A stretch of DNA of 64,000 bases. Source: PWQG01 sp050486205 (lineage in GTDB: Bacteria > Pseudomonadota > Gammaproteobacteria > Pseudomonadales > Pseudohongiellaceae). Below, piece by piece: positions 34,133-42,256 of this stretch; positions within the stretch are counted from its first letter, which is position 1, and each line of letters begins with the position of its first letter. The position numbers and the translations under genes were made by a program. The DNA lies in NCBI GenBank assembly GCA_050486205.1, contig JBJHCW010000007.1:178677-242676 (forward strand), given 5' to 3'. The notes beneath the pieces were generated by a model, which saw nothing but the letters and a program-made list of their open reading frames with translations, did no database searches and was not told where the DNA came from.

Positions 34133-35875
34133 ATGAGAATCTTCCTGGAACTGGGCTGGTACTTCCGGGCCAAGTGGCGGCGCTACGGCATGGCTGCACT
34201 GTTGTTGATCAGTGTGGACGTGCTGGAGTTGATGATTCCCTGGCTGGTGGGCCGGGTCATCGATCGTGTGCTTGATCAGTCCCTGGGCACCACAGAACTG
34301 TGGCGCTACGTGCTGCTGGTGGCCGTGTTGGGCGTGGTGATTTACATATTCCGGGTGCTGTGGCGCCTTTATCTGTTCAGTGCTTCCTTTCAGTTGGCGG
34401 AACTGCTGCGTCAGCGTGTGTACCGGCACATGACACTGATGGCGCCAGGATTCTTCCAGCAGCATCGCACCGGCGACCTGATGGCACGCGCCACCAATGA
34501 CATCACCGCCGTGGAGATGACCGCCGGGGAAGGGGTGTTGTCGGGGCTGGACGGACTGGTCACCGGCATACTGGTGCTGGCGGTGATGATGATCCTGATC
34601 AACTGGCAACTGACACTGGTGGCGCTGATTCCGTTTCCATTGATGGCCTGGTATTTCTTCGTCATCGGTGATCGCCTGCATACCGGTTTCCGTGACGCCC
34701 AGGAGCGTTTCTCCGATCTCAATGACCGGGTGCAGGAAAGCATCTCCGGCATTCGCATGATCCGAGCGTTTGGTCGTGAGAGGGAAGAGGACAGGGAGTT
34801 TCTCGAGGTTGCTGACCGGGCCGCTGAAGCCAATATGCGGGTGGCGGCCACCGATTCACTTTATGATCCGGCCATCATGCTGACGGTGGGTTCTTCCTTT
34901 CTGCTGTCCATCGGCATGGGCGCCTGGCTGGTGCAGCAGGATACTCTCACGCTCGGGCAGCTCACCAGCTTCACCATGTACCTGGGGTATCTGGTCTGGC
35001 CGATGTTTGCCTACGGCTGGTTGATGAATCTGGTGGAGCGTGGCAGTGCTGCCTACACCCGGATCGAACAGTTGTTGCAGACACCCTCGCCAGTGAAGGA
35101 TACGGGCACAGTAACGAGTGCAGAGCGCCACGACATCCATTTTGATATCGAGCGTTTCTGCTATCCGGATACAGATGCGGTAGTGCTGGGACCGATTCAG
35201 TTTACCGCCAAGGCGGGTGAAACACTGGGCATTGTCGGCGCCACCGGGTCCGGCAAGTCAACACTGATCAGTCTGCTGCTGCGCCACTACGACGATCCGG
35301 CTGCCCGGATCAGCATTGGTGATGTGCAGGTGCAGCAGTTCACCCTGACATCGCTGCGCGGCATGATTGCGGTAGTGCCGCAGGATGCGTTTCTGTTCAC
35401 TGCGACCATCGCTGAAAATATTGCCATGGGCCGACCGGATGCGAGCATGGAAGAGATTCGGGCTGTGGCCCGTATTGCCGCAGTGGAGCAGGACATACTT
35501 CGTTTTCCGGCCGGTTACCAGACTCTGGTCGGTGAGCGCGGGGTAACGCTGTCGGGCGGGCAGAAACAGCGCATTGCAATTGCCCGCGCCCTGCTGCTGG
35601 ATGCGCCCATACTGATTCTGGACGATGCCCTGTCTGCTGTGGACGTGAACACTGAGCGAAGCATCCTGCAGCACTTGCGCCAGGCGCGCACGGGCCGTAC
35701 CACCATTGTGCTCTGCCATCGCCTGTCCGCAGTGGAGGATGCCGCCAATACCATTGTGCTGGCGCAGGGGCGCATTGCGGAGCAGGGCACGCATCGGGCG
35801 CTGCTGGCCGGCAAGGGCTGGTACGCACGCATGTACAACTATCAGAAACTGGAGCAGACCGTTGCTGCCGGATGA
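34133..35875 (+). CDS. mdlA: ABC exporter half-transporter MdlA
   Basis: A 580-residue exporter subunit: an ABC membrane domain of six helices (about 20-300) and an ATPase domain with Walker A GATGSGKST, the Q loop VVPQDAFLF, signature LSGGQ and Walker B ILILDDALSAVD. The N-terminus (MRIFLELGWYFRAKWRRY) aligns with E. coli MdlA, which supports ATG 34133 over the in-frame GTG at 34121. Walker B ends in Asp rather than Glu (LDDALS), so this site may be weakly catalytic, as in other heterodimeric exporters. It overlaps mdlB, its expected partner. Confidence 0.93.
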   Translation: MRIFLELGWYFRAKWRRYGMAALLLISVDVLELMIPWLVGRVIDRVLDQSLGTTELWRYVLLVAVLGVVIYIFRVLWRLYLFSASFQLAELLRQRVYRHMTLMAPGFFQQHRTGDLMARATNDITAVEMTAGEGVLSGLDGLVTGILVLAVMMILINWQLTLVALIPFPLMAWYFFVIGDRLHTGFRDAQERFSDLNDRVQESISGIRMIRAFGREREEDREFLEVADRAAEANMRVAATDSLYDPAIMLTVGSSFLLSIGMGAWLVQQDTLTLGQLTSFTMYLGYLVWPMFAYGWLMNLVERGSAAYTRIEQLLQTPSPVKDTGTVTSAERHDIHFDIERFCYPDTDAVVLGPIQFTAKAGETLGIVGATGSGKSTLISLLLRHYDDPAARISIGDVQVQQFTLTSLRGMIAVVPQDAFLFTATIAENIAMGRPDASMEEIRAVARIAAVEQDILRFPAGYQTLVGERGVTLSGGQKQRIAIARALLLDAPILILDDALSAVDVNTERSILQHLRQARTGRTTIVLCHRLSAVEDAANTIVLAQGRIAEQGTHRALLAGKGWYARMYNYQKLEQTVAAG

Positions 35876-37643
35876 AGAATTGCCGCGCAAGGTGAATCAT
35901 CGATCACTGCTGCGCCTCCTGAAATACAGCCTGGCCTATCCCCGACTGCTGTGGCAGGCGGGCGCGTTGCTGTTGCTCGGGGTGCTGGGCCAGGTGATGG
36001 CGCCGGTATTGATCAAGATTTTTATTGATGATCATATTACCCAGTCACATTATCCGGTTAATGACATCGCCATGCTGGCTGGCATCTATGTGGTGCTGTA
36101 CCTTGTTTCCGCCTGGGCCGGTTACTACCAGGCCATGCGCCTGAACCGGGTGGCATTTTCGGTGGTGCGCACCATTCGCTCGCAGGTTTTTGCCACGGTC
36201 ATCCGCAAACCACTGGCCTATTTTGATCACCTGCCTACAGGCAAGCTGGTGTCACGTATCACCAATGATACAGAAGCGATAAAGGATCTGTTCCTGCATG
36301 TAGTGGCGGCCTTCGCCCAGAGCATTACCCTGATCATCGGCGTGTTCATTGCCATGTTCATTCTGGACTGGCGGCTGATGCTGGTGTGTGTGGCCATCAT
36401 GCCGCTGACGGTTTTTATCATGCTCACCTATCAGCGGCTGAGTTCGCCGCGATACCACCGCGCGCGCAGCATACTCAGTCAGATCAACGCCACGATAAGT
36501 GAGGCCATACAGGGCATGCGCCTGGTGCAGTTGATGAATCAGCAGCAGCGCTTCAACAACAACTTCACCGAGGTCAGCCAGGGATACTTTGGTGCCCGTA
36601 TGCGAAATCTCAGGCTTGATGCCTTCATGCTGAGGCCCATGCCGGATCTGCTGCGTACGGTTACCCTGGCCGGGTTGCTGCTGTTCTTCGGTCAGCAATC
36701 CATGGCCAGTGTTGTTGAAATAGGGGTCATGTATGCCTTTATTACCTACCTTGCCCGTATCACTGAACCAGTGCTGCTGATGACCCAGCGTCTGAGCCTG
36801 CTGCAGCAGGCTGTGGTGGCTGGTGAGCGGGTGTTTTCCATCCTGGACGATGGCACCGAGGCCCATGCCCATGGCAGTGAGCAGATTGAGCATGGCAGCA
36901 TCACTTTTGACGATGTCAGCTTCAGTTACGATGGTGTGAAGCCTGTGCTCAGTGATATCAGCTTCCATGTGGCCCCCGGTGAATTCTATGCGGTGGTTGG
37001 TCACACTGGCAGCGGCAAGAGCACACTGATGAGTCTGTTGATGCGTTTCTATTCGCCGCAGTCAGGCCACATACTGCTGGACGGCAAGCCCCTGGCGGAA
37101 ATCAATCAGGACAGTCTGCGCGAGCGCGTGGGTGTGGTCCTGCAGGACCCGTTCATCACCACCGGTACCGTAAGGGAGAATATCTGTCTGGGTCGCGATA
37201 TGAGCGATGAGCAGGTGGTTGCTGCAGCGACACAGGCGCAGATTCACGATCACATCATGTCGCTGCCCGCGCGTTACGACACTCTGATGGACGAGCGAGG
37301 CAGCAATTTCTCCACCGGCCAGCGGCAGTTGCTCTCCCTGGCGCGCACGCTGGCGCATGAGCCACTGGTGCTGATCCTGGATGAAGCCACGGCCAGCATT
37401 GACAGTCATACCGAGGCGGTCATCCAGCAGGCATTGATGAAACTCAAGGGTAAAACCACCATAATTGCCATTGCTCACCGGCTCAGCACGATCACTGCAG
37501 CTGACTGCATTCTGGTGCTGCATGACGGGGAGGTGCGTCAGCAGGGCACACATCAGACGCTGCTCGCACGCGAAGGCCTTTATCAGCAGATGTATCAATT
37601 GCAGCATATGGCGCTGCCGGACTATACTCCAGAGCATGAGTGA
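35862..37643 (+). CDS. mdlB: ABC exporter half-transporter MdlB
   Basis: A 593-residue partner of MdlA with six helices and an ATPase domain (Walker A GHTGSGKST, Walker B LVLILDEATAS with the catalytic Glu, H loop AHRLST). The signature is FSTGQ instead of LSGGQ, so the two ATP sites are not equivalent, fitting a heterodimer. No ATG is available. The TTG at 35862 has GGAG 7 nt upstream and overlaps the end of mdlA by 14 nt. It is likely a multidrug or lipid exporter; the substrate is unknown. Confidence 0.92.
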   Translation: MLPDEELPRKVNHRSLLRLLKYSLAYPRLLWQAGALLLLGVLGQVMAPVLIKIFIDDHITQSHYPVNDIAMLAGIYVVLYLVSAWAGYYQAMRLNRVAFSVVRTIRSQVFATVIRKPLAYFDHLPTGKLVSRITNDTEAIKDLFLHVVAAFAQSITLIIGVFIAMFILDWRLMLVCVAIMPLTVFIMLTYQRLSSPRYHRARSILSQINATISEAIQGMRLVQLMNQQQRFNNNFTEVSQGYFGARMRNLRLDAFMLRPMPDLLRTVTLAGLLLFFGQQSMASVVEIGVMYAFITYLARITEPVLLMTQRLSLLQQAVVAGERVFSILDDGTEAHAHGSEQIEHGSITFDDVSFSYDGVKPVLSDISFHVAPGEFYAVVGHTGSGKSTLMSLLMRFYSPQSGHILLDGKPLAEINQDSLRERVGVVLQDPFITTGTVRENICLGRDMSDEQVVAAATQAQIHDHIMSLPARYDTLMDERGSNFSTGQRQLLSLARTLAHEPLVLILDEATASIDSHTEAVIQQALMKLKGKTTIIAIAHRLSTITAADCILVLHDGEVRQQGTHQTLLAREGLYQQMYQLQHMALPDYTPEHE

Positions 37644-37908
37644 TTCTGACGAAAAGTCCATCTGGCAGAAAATCGAGGCCGGCATGCGGGAGTTCTATGT
37701 CGCGCCGTACCGACAGGCCTATGCTCGCGCCCAGCGTGATGATGATGACCTGTTCATGCTGATGGTGTTTTCGGAGACGCTTGGTGTGCCCAACCCAGCG
37801 GCCTACTACACACTTGAGCTGTTGCCCGTGGTCTATGACCGCTTTCATGACTGGCACAAGCGCATGGGCATGGAACACTCCCCGCTGGATCACGTAAAAT
37901 GCTGTTAG
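37636..37908 (+). CDS. Small protein ending in Cys-Cys (cory-CC-star type)
   Basis: A 90-residue, mostly helical protein (IWQKIEAGMREFYVAPYRQA, ETLGVPNPAAYYTLELLPVV, RFHDWHKRMGMEHSPLDH). It ends KCC followed by the stop, and these are its only cysteines. I recognise the pattern as the family called cory-CC-star, whose members neighbour ArsA-type ATPases. It overlaps mdlB by 8 nt and the ArsA gene by 10 nt, so all three are translationally coupled. A di-Cys terminus could bind metal, form a disulfide or be modified; the function is not established. Confidence 0.72.
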   Translation: MSDSDEKSIWQKIEAGMREFYVAPYRQAYARAQRDDDDLFMLMVFSETLGVPNPAAYYTLELLPVVYDRFHDWHKRMGMEHSPLDHVKCC

Positions 37909-38891
37909 AACTGGCGCGTTCGCGTCGAATCCTTTTCTTTGGTGGCAAGGGTGGTGTGGGCAAGACAACCGTGTCTGCGGCCACGGCACTTCGCTCCGCC
38001 GACGAAGGCCGGCGCGTGTTGCTGGTTTCCACCGATCCGGCCCACAATCTCGGACACCTGTTTGACCGGGAAATCGGGCCACAGGCGGTGCGCCTGGCGC
38101 CTGATCTTGATGGGTTGGAACTGGACCCTGAGCAGACCGTAGAAATCCATCTGAAAGAGGTGAGCGCAGCCCTGCGCCGGATGATGCCCTCACGCCTGTC
38201 CGGTGAAGTGGACAAACACATCGAAATGTCACGTGACGCACCGGGCATGCAGGAAGCGGCGCTGCTGGAACGTATTGCAGAAGTAGTGGCAGATGCCGCC
38301 CGTGAGTATGATCTGGTGGTATTCGATACGGCACCTTCCGGGCACACCTCACGTCTGATGGCATTGCCGGAAATGATGTCGGCCTGGACGGATGGTCTGA
38401 TCAGGCAGCGTGAGAAAGCCGACCGTTTTAATGCCGTACTGCGTGGCCTGGCCAGCGATCGCAGTGTGGGCAACAAGGCTTTTGGTGATGGCGTTGCAGA
38501 TCACGGTGAGGACCGGGAGAGTCGTATCCGACGCATACTCGAGCGCCGACGCGAGCGTTTTGCTGGGCTGCGCAGCAGCCTCACCAATGCGGAGCTGACT
38601 GCATTTGTCATTGTGCTGGCGGCCGAGCGTATGCCGGTGCTGGAGAGCATTGAGCTGTATCGCCAGCTCGACAGGCGTCACGTCACTGTTGGCGGACTGA
38701 TTGTGAACAAACGTTTGCCGGATGCACTGGGCGGCGAGTTTCTTGCCGAGCGCCGGGCACAGGAAGAGCGGCATCTGATGACGCTGGCTGACGCCCTGCC
38801 GGATGTGCCACGCTTTGATCTGCCGCTGAGTGCAAATGATGTCACCGGTCTGGATGCACTGCGGGACTTCGCTGGTCTGATAACATCCTGA
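37899..38891 (+). CDS. ArsA/Get3-family ATPase, cysteine-free
   Basis: A 330-residue deviant-Walker ATPase. The P loop GGKGGVGKTT is at 15-24, the switch I region STDPAHNLG at about 44, and FDTAPSGHT at about 143. Get3 and ArsA couple ATP hydrolysis to delivery of tail-anchored proteins or arsenite. This protein has no cysteine at all, so it lacks the metal-binding Cys of arsenite pumps, and no arsB or arsR is nearby. It is coupled to the small Cys-Cys-ending protein and to mdlAB. A chaperone or targeting role is plausible. Confidence 0.9.
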   Translation: MLLELARSRRILFFGGKGGVGKTTVSAATALRSADEGRRVLLVSTDPAHNLGHLFDREIGPQAVRLAPDLDGLELDPEQTVEIHLKEVSAALRRMMPSRLSGEVDKHIEMSRDAPGMQEAALLERIAEVVADAAREYDLVVFDTAPSGHTSRLMALPEMMSAWTDGLIRQREKADRFNAVLRGLASDRSVGNKAFGDGVADHGEDRESRIRRILERRRERFAGLRSSLTNAELTAFVIVLAAERMPVLESIELYRQLDRRHVTVGGLIVNKRLPDALGGEFLAERRAQEERHLMTLADALPDVPRFDLPLSANDVTGLDALRDFAGLITS

Positions 38892-38999
38892 TCAGGATCA
38901 GGAAATCAGTCGGAATCCTGGTGTTTCACTTGAGACTTGTGATTGCCGGGCGTACTATCCCGGTGTGTACGTCTGCAACAGGATGAGAGGAGCTCAGCC

Positions 39000-39518
39000 A
39001 TGTATCGCATGATCATTCCCGCAACATCCCTTACACTTGCCTTGTCGCTCGCTGCTTGTGGTCCGGATGCACCACAACCACCCGCAGGCACGCCCGATGG
39101 CACCCCTGCCACCATGCCGGTGAGCATCAACGAAGTCATGGTTGCCTTGGTCAACGCTGCCGCTGACCCGATCTGGACGGCCACCTGGAATGAGCCACAG
39201 ACCGAGCGTGACTGGCGTGAACTGGAACGATTGGCCTATCAGATCCAGATTGGCGGTCACCTGCTTCAGTTCCCCGGCGATGGACCATTGGACCGGGAAT
39301 GGACAGCCGACCCGCAGTGGATTGAGTATTCCCAGCAATTGAGCCGCGACGGGCGGCGCGCTGTCAATGCTGTGCGGGCGCGTGACCGTGACCTAATGGA
39401 CAGTGCCGGCGCTTATCTGGTGGAAACCTGTGAAGCCTGTCATCAGGCTTTCCGTCCGGATCTGCCCACCATGGGCATGTTTGGTGAACAGTCACCGCTG
39501 CCACCTGTCTCACTTTGA
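39000..39518 (+). CDS. Lipoprotein cytochrome c (class II-like)
   Basis: A 172-residue protein with a lipoprotein signal (SLTLALSLAACG, Cys20). A helical domain follows, and one haem-binding motif CEACHQAF lies near the C-terminus at about 141-148, the position it has in class II cytochromes (c' and c-556). The axial ligand opposite the His cannot be assigned by eye. It should be anchored to a membrane facing the periplasm. AGGAG lies 7 nt before the ATG. A dispersed repeat begins 11 nt after the stop. Confidence 0.85.
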   Translation: MYRMIIPATSLTLALSLAACGPDAPQPPAGTPDGTPATMPVSINEVMVALVNAAADPIWTATWNEPQTERDWRELERLAYQIQIGGHLLQFPGDGPLDREWTADPQWIEYSQQLSRDGRRAVNAVRARDRDLMDSAGAYLVETCEACHQAFRPDLPTMGMFGEQSPLPPVSL

Positions 39519-39528
39519 CCAGTTTTGC

Positions 39529-39600
39529 TAGTGTCCTGTCTGGTAAGTTCGCATACTTTCAGCGCGCCATACAAGGCTTCTGACGGCGTTGCGGACACTA
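39529..39600. repeat. Dispersed palindromic repeat, copy C (72 nt)
   Basis: It has perfect 8-nt inverted ends, TAGTGTCC (39529-39536) and GGACACTA (39593-39600), plus the internal segments seen in copy B (GGTAAGTTCGCATACTTTCAG-like and CATACAAGGCTTCTG). It looks like an internally shortened copy. Its right end supplies the TAG stop of the FtsX-like permease on the minus strand. Confidence 0.85.
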
Positions 39601-40854
39601 GAGGATGGCGCGCCGATAGGCGCTGATGGCGGGCAGGGTGGCGAGCAGCGCTGATGCAGCCAGAATCTTTGCCATCAAAACAGCATTGTCTGCCGTGAGT
39701 ATGTTGGTGCTGATGAACAGCCCGTAGTGTGTCGCCAGCCACTGCTGCCCGGCCAGTAACGCCGCGGTCAGCGAAAGGGCGCCAAGCAGCAAGCCGGCCA
39801 GCACAATCATCACCGCTTCCACCTGAATCAACAGGAACAGGAATGCGGGCCGGGCACCGATGGCCCGGAATACGGCAATTTCCTTCTGGCGCTGTTGTAT
39901 GGTGGCCAGCAACATGGTGGTCATGCCCAGCAAAGCGGCCAGCAGCACAAACAGTGCAATGACAGCCAGCACATTCTCCACTACACCCAACATTTGCCAG
40001 AGCTCGGACAGCGCCACCCCGGGCAGGATTGCCAACAGTGGTTCCTGACGGTAGTCATTCACCTCGCGCTGGAAGCGGAACGTTGCCAGTCGTGATTCCA
40101 GGCCCACATAGAACGCGGTGATGGTGTCGGGTACCAGGCTGTCCTCTGGTGACGGCGCTGTACCCGCATTTGTGTTGAATCCCTGTGAGAACCCCGGCGC
40201 AGATTGGCCTGATCCGGGCCAGTTCAGGTGCACGGCCTCGATGCCGGCCAGGCTGACCATGACAGTTCGATCTTTTGGGGTGCCGGTGCGCTCAAGTATG
40301 CCGGTTATCGTGAATGGGTGGTTGTCGTGAGTGCTGAAGCTGACCGAGCCGGTGCCATGGGCAATGATGATCTCGTCGCCCACCGAATAGCCCAGCGCAT
40401 CGGCCACTTCTGCACCGACCACGGCATCACGTGCGGTTTCAAAGACTTCCCCGCTGCGCAGCTGCAGCGGCTGTTGATTGCCGTAGCGGAAGTGCTGAAA
40501 CAGATCTGTGGTGGTGCCCACCACGCGGTAGCCGCGATGTGAATCGCCCAGTGAAATGGGCACGGCCCAGGCGACATCACTGCGTTGGCTGATGTCCTGA
40601 TAACTCTGCCAGGAGATGTTGTTGCTGGCGCTGCCGATATGAAACACCGAGTACAGCAGCAGATTGGTCTGCCCGGTTCGCGCGCCGACAATCAGATCCA
40701 CCCCTGACACGGTTCGATTGAAGCTGCTGCGTGCTTCCTGCCGGATATGCTCCACGCCCAGCAACACAAAGGTACTGACTGCAATCGAGATGACTGTCAG
40801 CAGGACACTGGTGCGCCGGTCAAGCAGGCTTTTCCAGGCGATGGTCGGCAGCAT
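39598..40854 (-). CDS. FtsX/MacB-type ABC permease of zinc locus
   Basis: A 418-residue permease: one N-terminal membrane helix (about 18-40), a large extracytoplasmic domain (SGVDLIVGARTG, FETARDAVVGAEVADALG, a MacB-like core) and three C-terminal helices (about 285-400). It pairs with the ATPase just upstream. Its Zur-controlled setting resembles the zrgABCDE zinc-uptake loci of Vibrio, where this type of permease is ZrgC-like. GGAGA lies 9 nt before the ATG at 40854, which I prefer over 40881. It overlaps the ATPase gene by 35 nt. The stop codon is provided by repeat copy C. Confidence 0.85.
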   Translation of the reverse strand: MLPTIAWKSLLDRRTSVLLTVISIAVSTFVLLGVEHIRQEARSSFNRTVSGVDLIVGARTGQTNLLLYSVFHIGSASNNISWQSYQDISQRSDVAWAVPISLGDSHRGYRVVGTTTDLFQHFRYGNQQPLQLRSGEVFETARDAVVGAEVADALGYSVGDEIIIAHGTGSVSFSTHDNHPFTITGILERTGTPKDRTVMVSLAGIEAVHLNWPGSGQSAPGFSQGFNTNAGTAPSPEDSLVPDTITAFYVGLESRLATFRFQREVNDYRQEPLLAILPGVALSELWQMLGVVENVLAVIALFVLLAALLGMTTMLLATIQQRQKEIAVFRAIGARPAFLFLLIQVEAVMIVLAGLLLGALSLTAALLAGQQWLATHYGLFISTNILTADNAVLMAKILAASALLATLPAISAYRRAIL

Positions 40855-41533
40855 TGTTGTTGCTCTCCGGTCTTGTGGCATTGATCTGGTTCAGGGATTC
40901 GGAACTGTCGAAATATTGAGCCAGGGTGTGGTCATGGCTGACAAAAATCACCGTGCTGCCGCTTTCATCAGCGCAGTCCAGCAACAGGCTGATGAAACTG
41001 TCCCTGGCGTCGTGGTCCAGCGCCGAGGTGGGCTCGTCGGCAAGAATCAGCGCCGGCTTTTTGATCAGGGCACGCGCAACGGCAACGCGCTGCTGCTGAC
41101 CCGTGCTGAGTTCGGCGGCTTTGCGCTGTAGCAGTGAGCGGTCGAGCTTCAGGCGGTCGAGCAACAGCTCCACTGGCAGGCTGCCCTTGTTGGTGGCGCT
41201 GAACTGTAACCCGAGCCGGATATTCTCGCCGGCGCTGAGATAGGGTACGAGGTTGAACTGCTGGAAAACCATGCCGATGTGTTGGGCCCGGAAACGGTCG
41301 CGCAGGCGACCGCTCAGGGTGTGCAGAGGCTGGCCCATCACCTCGATGTTGCCCTGCTGGGCATGCAGTATGCCGCTGAGCAGATGCAGCAAGGTGGACT
41401 TGCCGCAACCTGAGGGGCCATGCAGGAACAGGCGCGCACCTCTGGCGACCTGCCACTGCTCAATGCTGATGACGGGTGTGACCTGTCCGGGCCAGGTATG
41501 GCGCAGGTTTGATATGTTGACGAGTCTGCTCAT
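40820..41533 (-). CDS. ABC transporter ATP-binding protein of zinc locus
   Basis: A 237-residue MacB/LolD-type ATPase. Walker A GPSGCGKST is at 40-48, Q loop VFQQFNL, signature LSTGQ, Walker B LILADEPTSALD and the His switch VSHDH. It powers the FtsX-like permease that follows, with overlapping frames. Its start is 45 nt from a perfect Zur palindrome shared with the divergent DUF3299 gene, so zinc limitation should induce it. Confidence 0.9.
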   Translation of the reverse strand: MSRLVNISNLRHTWPGQVTPVISIEQWQVARGARLFLHGPSGCGKSTLLHLLSGILHAQQGNIEVMGQPLHTLSGRLRDRFRAQHIGMVFQQFNLVPYLSAGENIRLGLQFSATNKGSLPVELLLDRLKLDRSLLQRKAAELSTGQQQRVAVARALIKKPALILADEPTSALDHDARDSFISLLLDCADESGSTVIFVSHDHTLAQYFDSSESLNQINATRPESNNNAADHRLEKPA

Positions 41534-41577
41534 GGGCGCAAGGCGTTTCCTGTGGGTCTGTCGCCATTATTGCGGTA

Positions 41578-41592
41578 TGTTATAGTATAACA
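41578..41592. promoter_or_regulatory. Zur box between ABC genes and DUF3299 gene
   Basis: TGTTATAGTATAACA is a perfect 15-nt palindrome matching the gammaproteobacterial Zur core GTTATA-N-TATAAC. It sits between divergent genes of a zinc locus, and zur itself is encoded nearby. Confidence 0.88.
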
Positions 41593-41617
41593 AGCTGTTG
41601 TTCATCTGGAGCCTTGT

Positions 41618-42256
41618 ATGTTGCCGCGTCTTGCCGTCGTGTTGTTTGTTGTTGTGCTTCTCTGGTCGGGGCCTTTATTCACAGATCGGGTCACGGATCG
41701 GTTCTCGGACCGGTTTACGGGTCTGTCCGCGGAACTGCTGGCAGGCGAGGCGGACGAGAAGGTCGAGTACTACCTGGTAGACTGGGTGGAACTGATTCCC
41801 GAGGATGATCTGCAGGCCCTGTTGAATCCGCCGGACTGGATAAGCGAAATTGTCGATGGCTCGCCCGACGATGATCCGGCGCTGATGTCTTCCAGCAGTC
41901 GACCGATGACCGAGCAGGAAGAGCGTTATCAGGAGGCGCTTTACTCAAAGACTGTGGTGCCGGAATTTGATGGTCAGCCAGTGCGTATTCCCGGTTTTGT
42001 TGTGCCTTTGGGTTTTGATGATCAGCGGCGTGTTATAGAGTTCTTCCTGGTACCTTACTTTGGTGCCTGTCTGCATCTGCCACCACCGCCACCGAATCAG
42101 ATCATCTACATCAACTACGAGCTGGGTCTGGATCAGGAGTCGCTATATACGCCGTACTGGGTTGAAGGTACGTTGCAAGCCCAGGTGGTCAGCAACGAAG
42201 TGGCGGACTCTGCGTACGTGATGCTGGCTGATGCGGTGACCATTTACGAGGAGTGA
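41618..42256 (+). CDS. DUF3299 exported protein of zinc locus
   Basis: A 212-residue protein with an N-terminal signal or anchor helix (MLPRLAVVLFVVVLLWSG). The DUF3299 core is near the C-terminus: VRIPGFVVPLGFDDQ, FLVPYFGACLHLPPPPPNQIIY, then YWVEGTL. The Cys-His pair in ACLHLP could bind metal. DUF3299 proteins recur in Zur-controlled zinc loci. GGAG lies 7 nt before the ATG and a Zur box 26 nt upstream. Its last 13 nt overlap the end of the convergent CobW gene. Confidence 0.88.
   Translation: MLPRLAVVLFVVVLLWSGPLFTDRVTDRFSDRFTGLSAELLAGEADEKVEYYLVDWVELIPEDDLQALLNPPDWISEIVDGSPDDDPALMSSSSRPMTEQEERYQEALYSKTVVPEFDGQPVRIPGFVVPLGFDDQRRVIEFFLVPYFGACLHLPPPPPNQIIYINYELGLDQESLYTPYWVEGTLQAQVVSNEVADSAYVMLADAVTIYEE

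Noticed and set aside
37899..38891. Arsenite pump ATPase
   Set aside because: The protein has no cysteine and no arsB, arsR or arsD is nearby.
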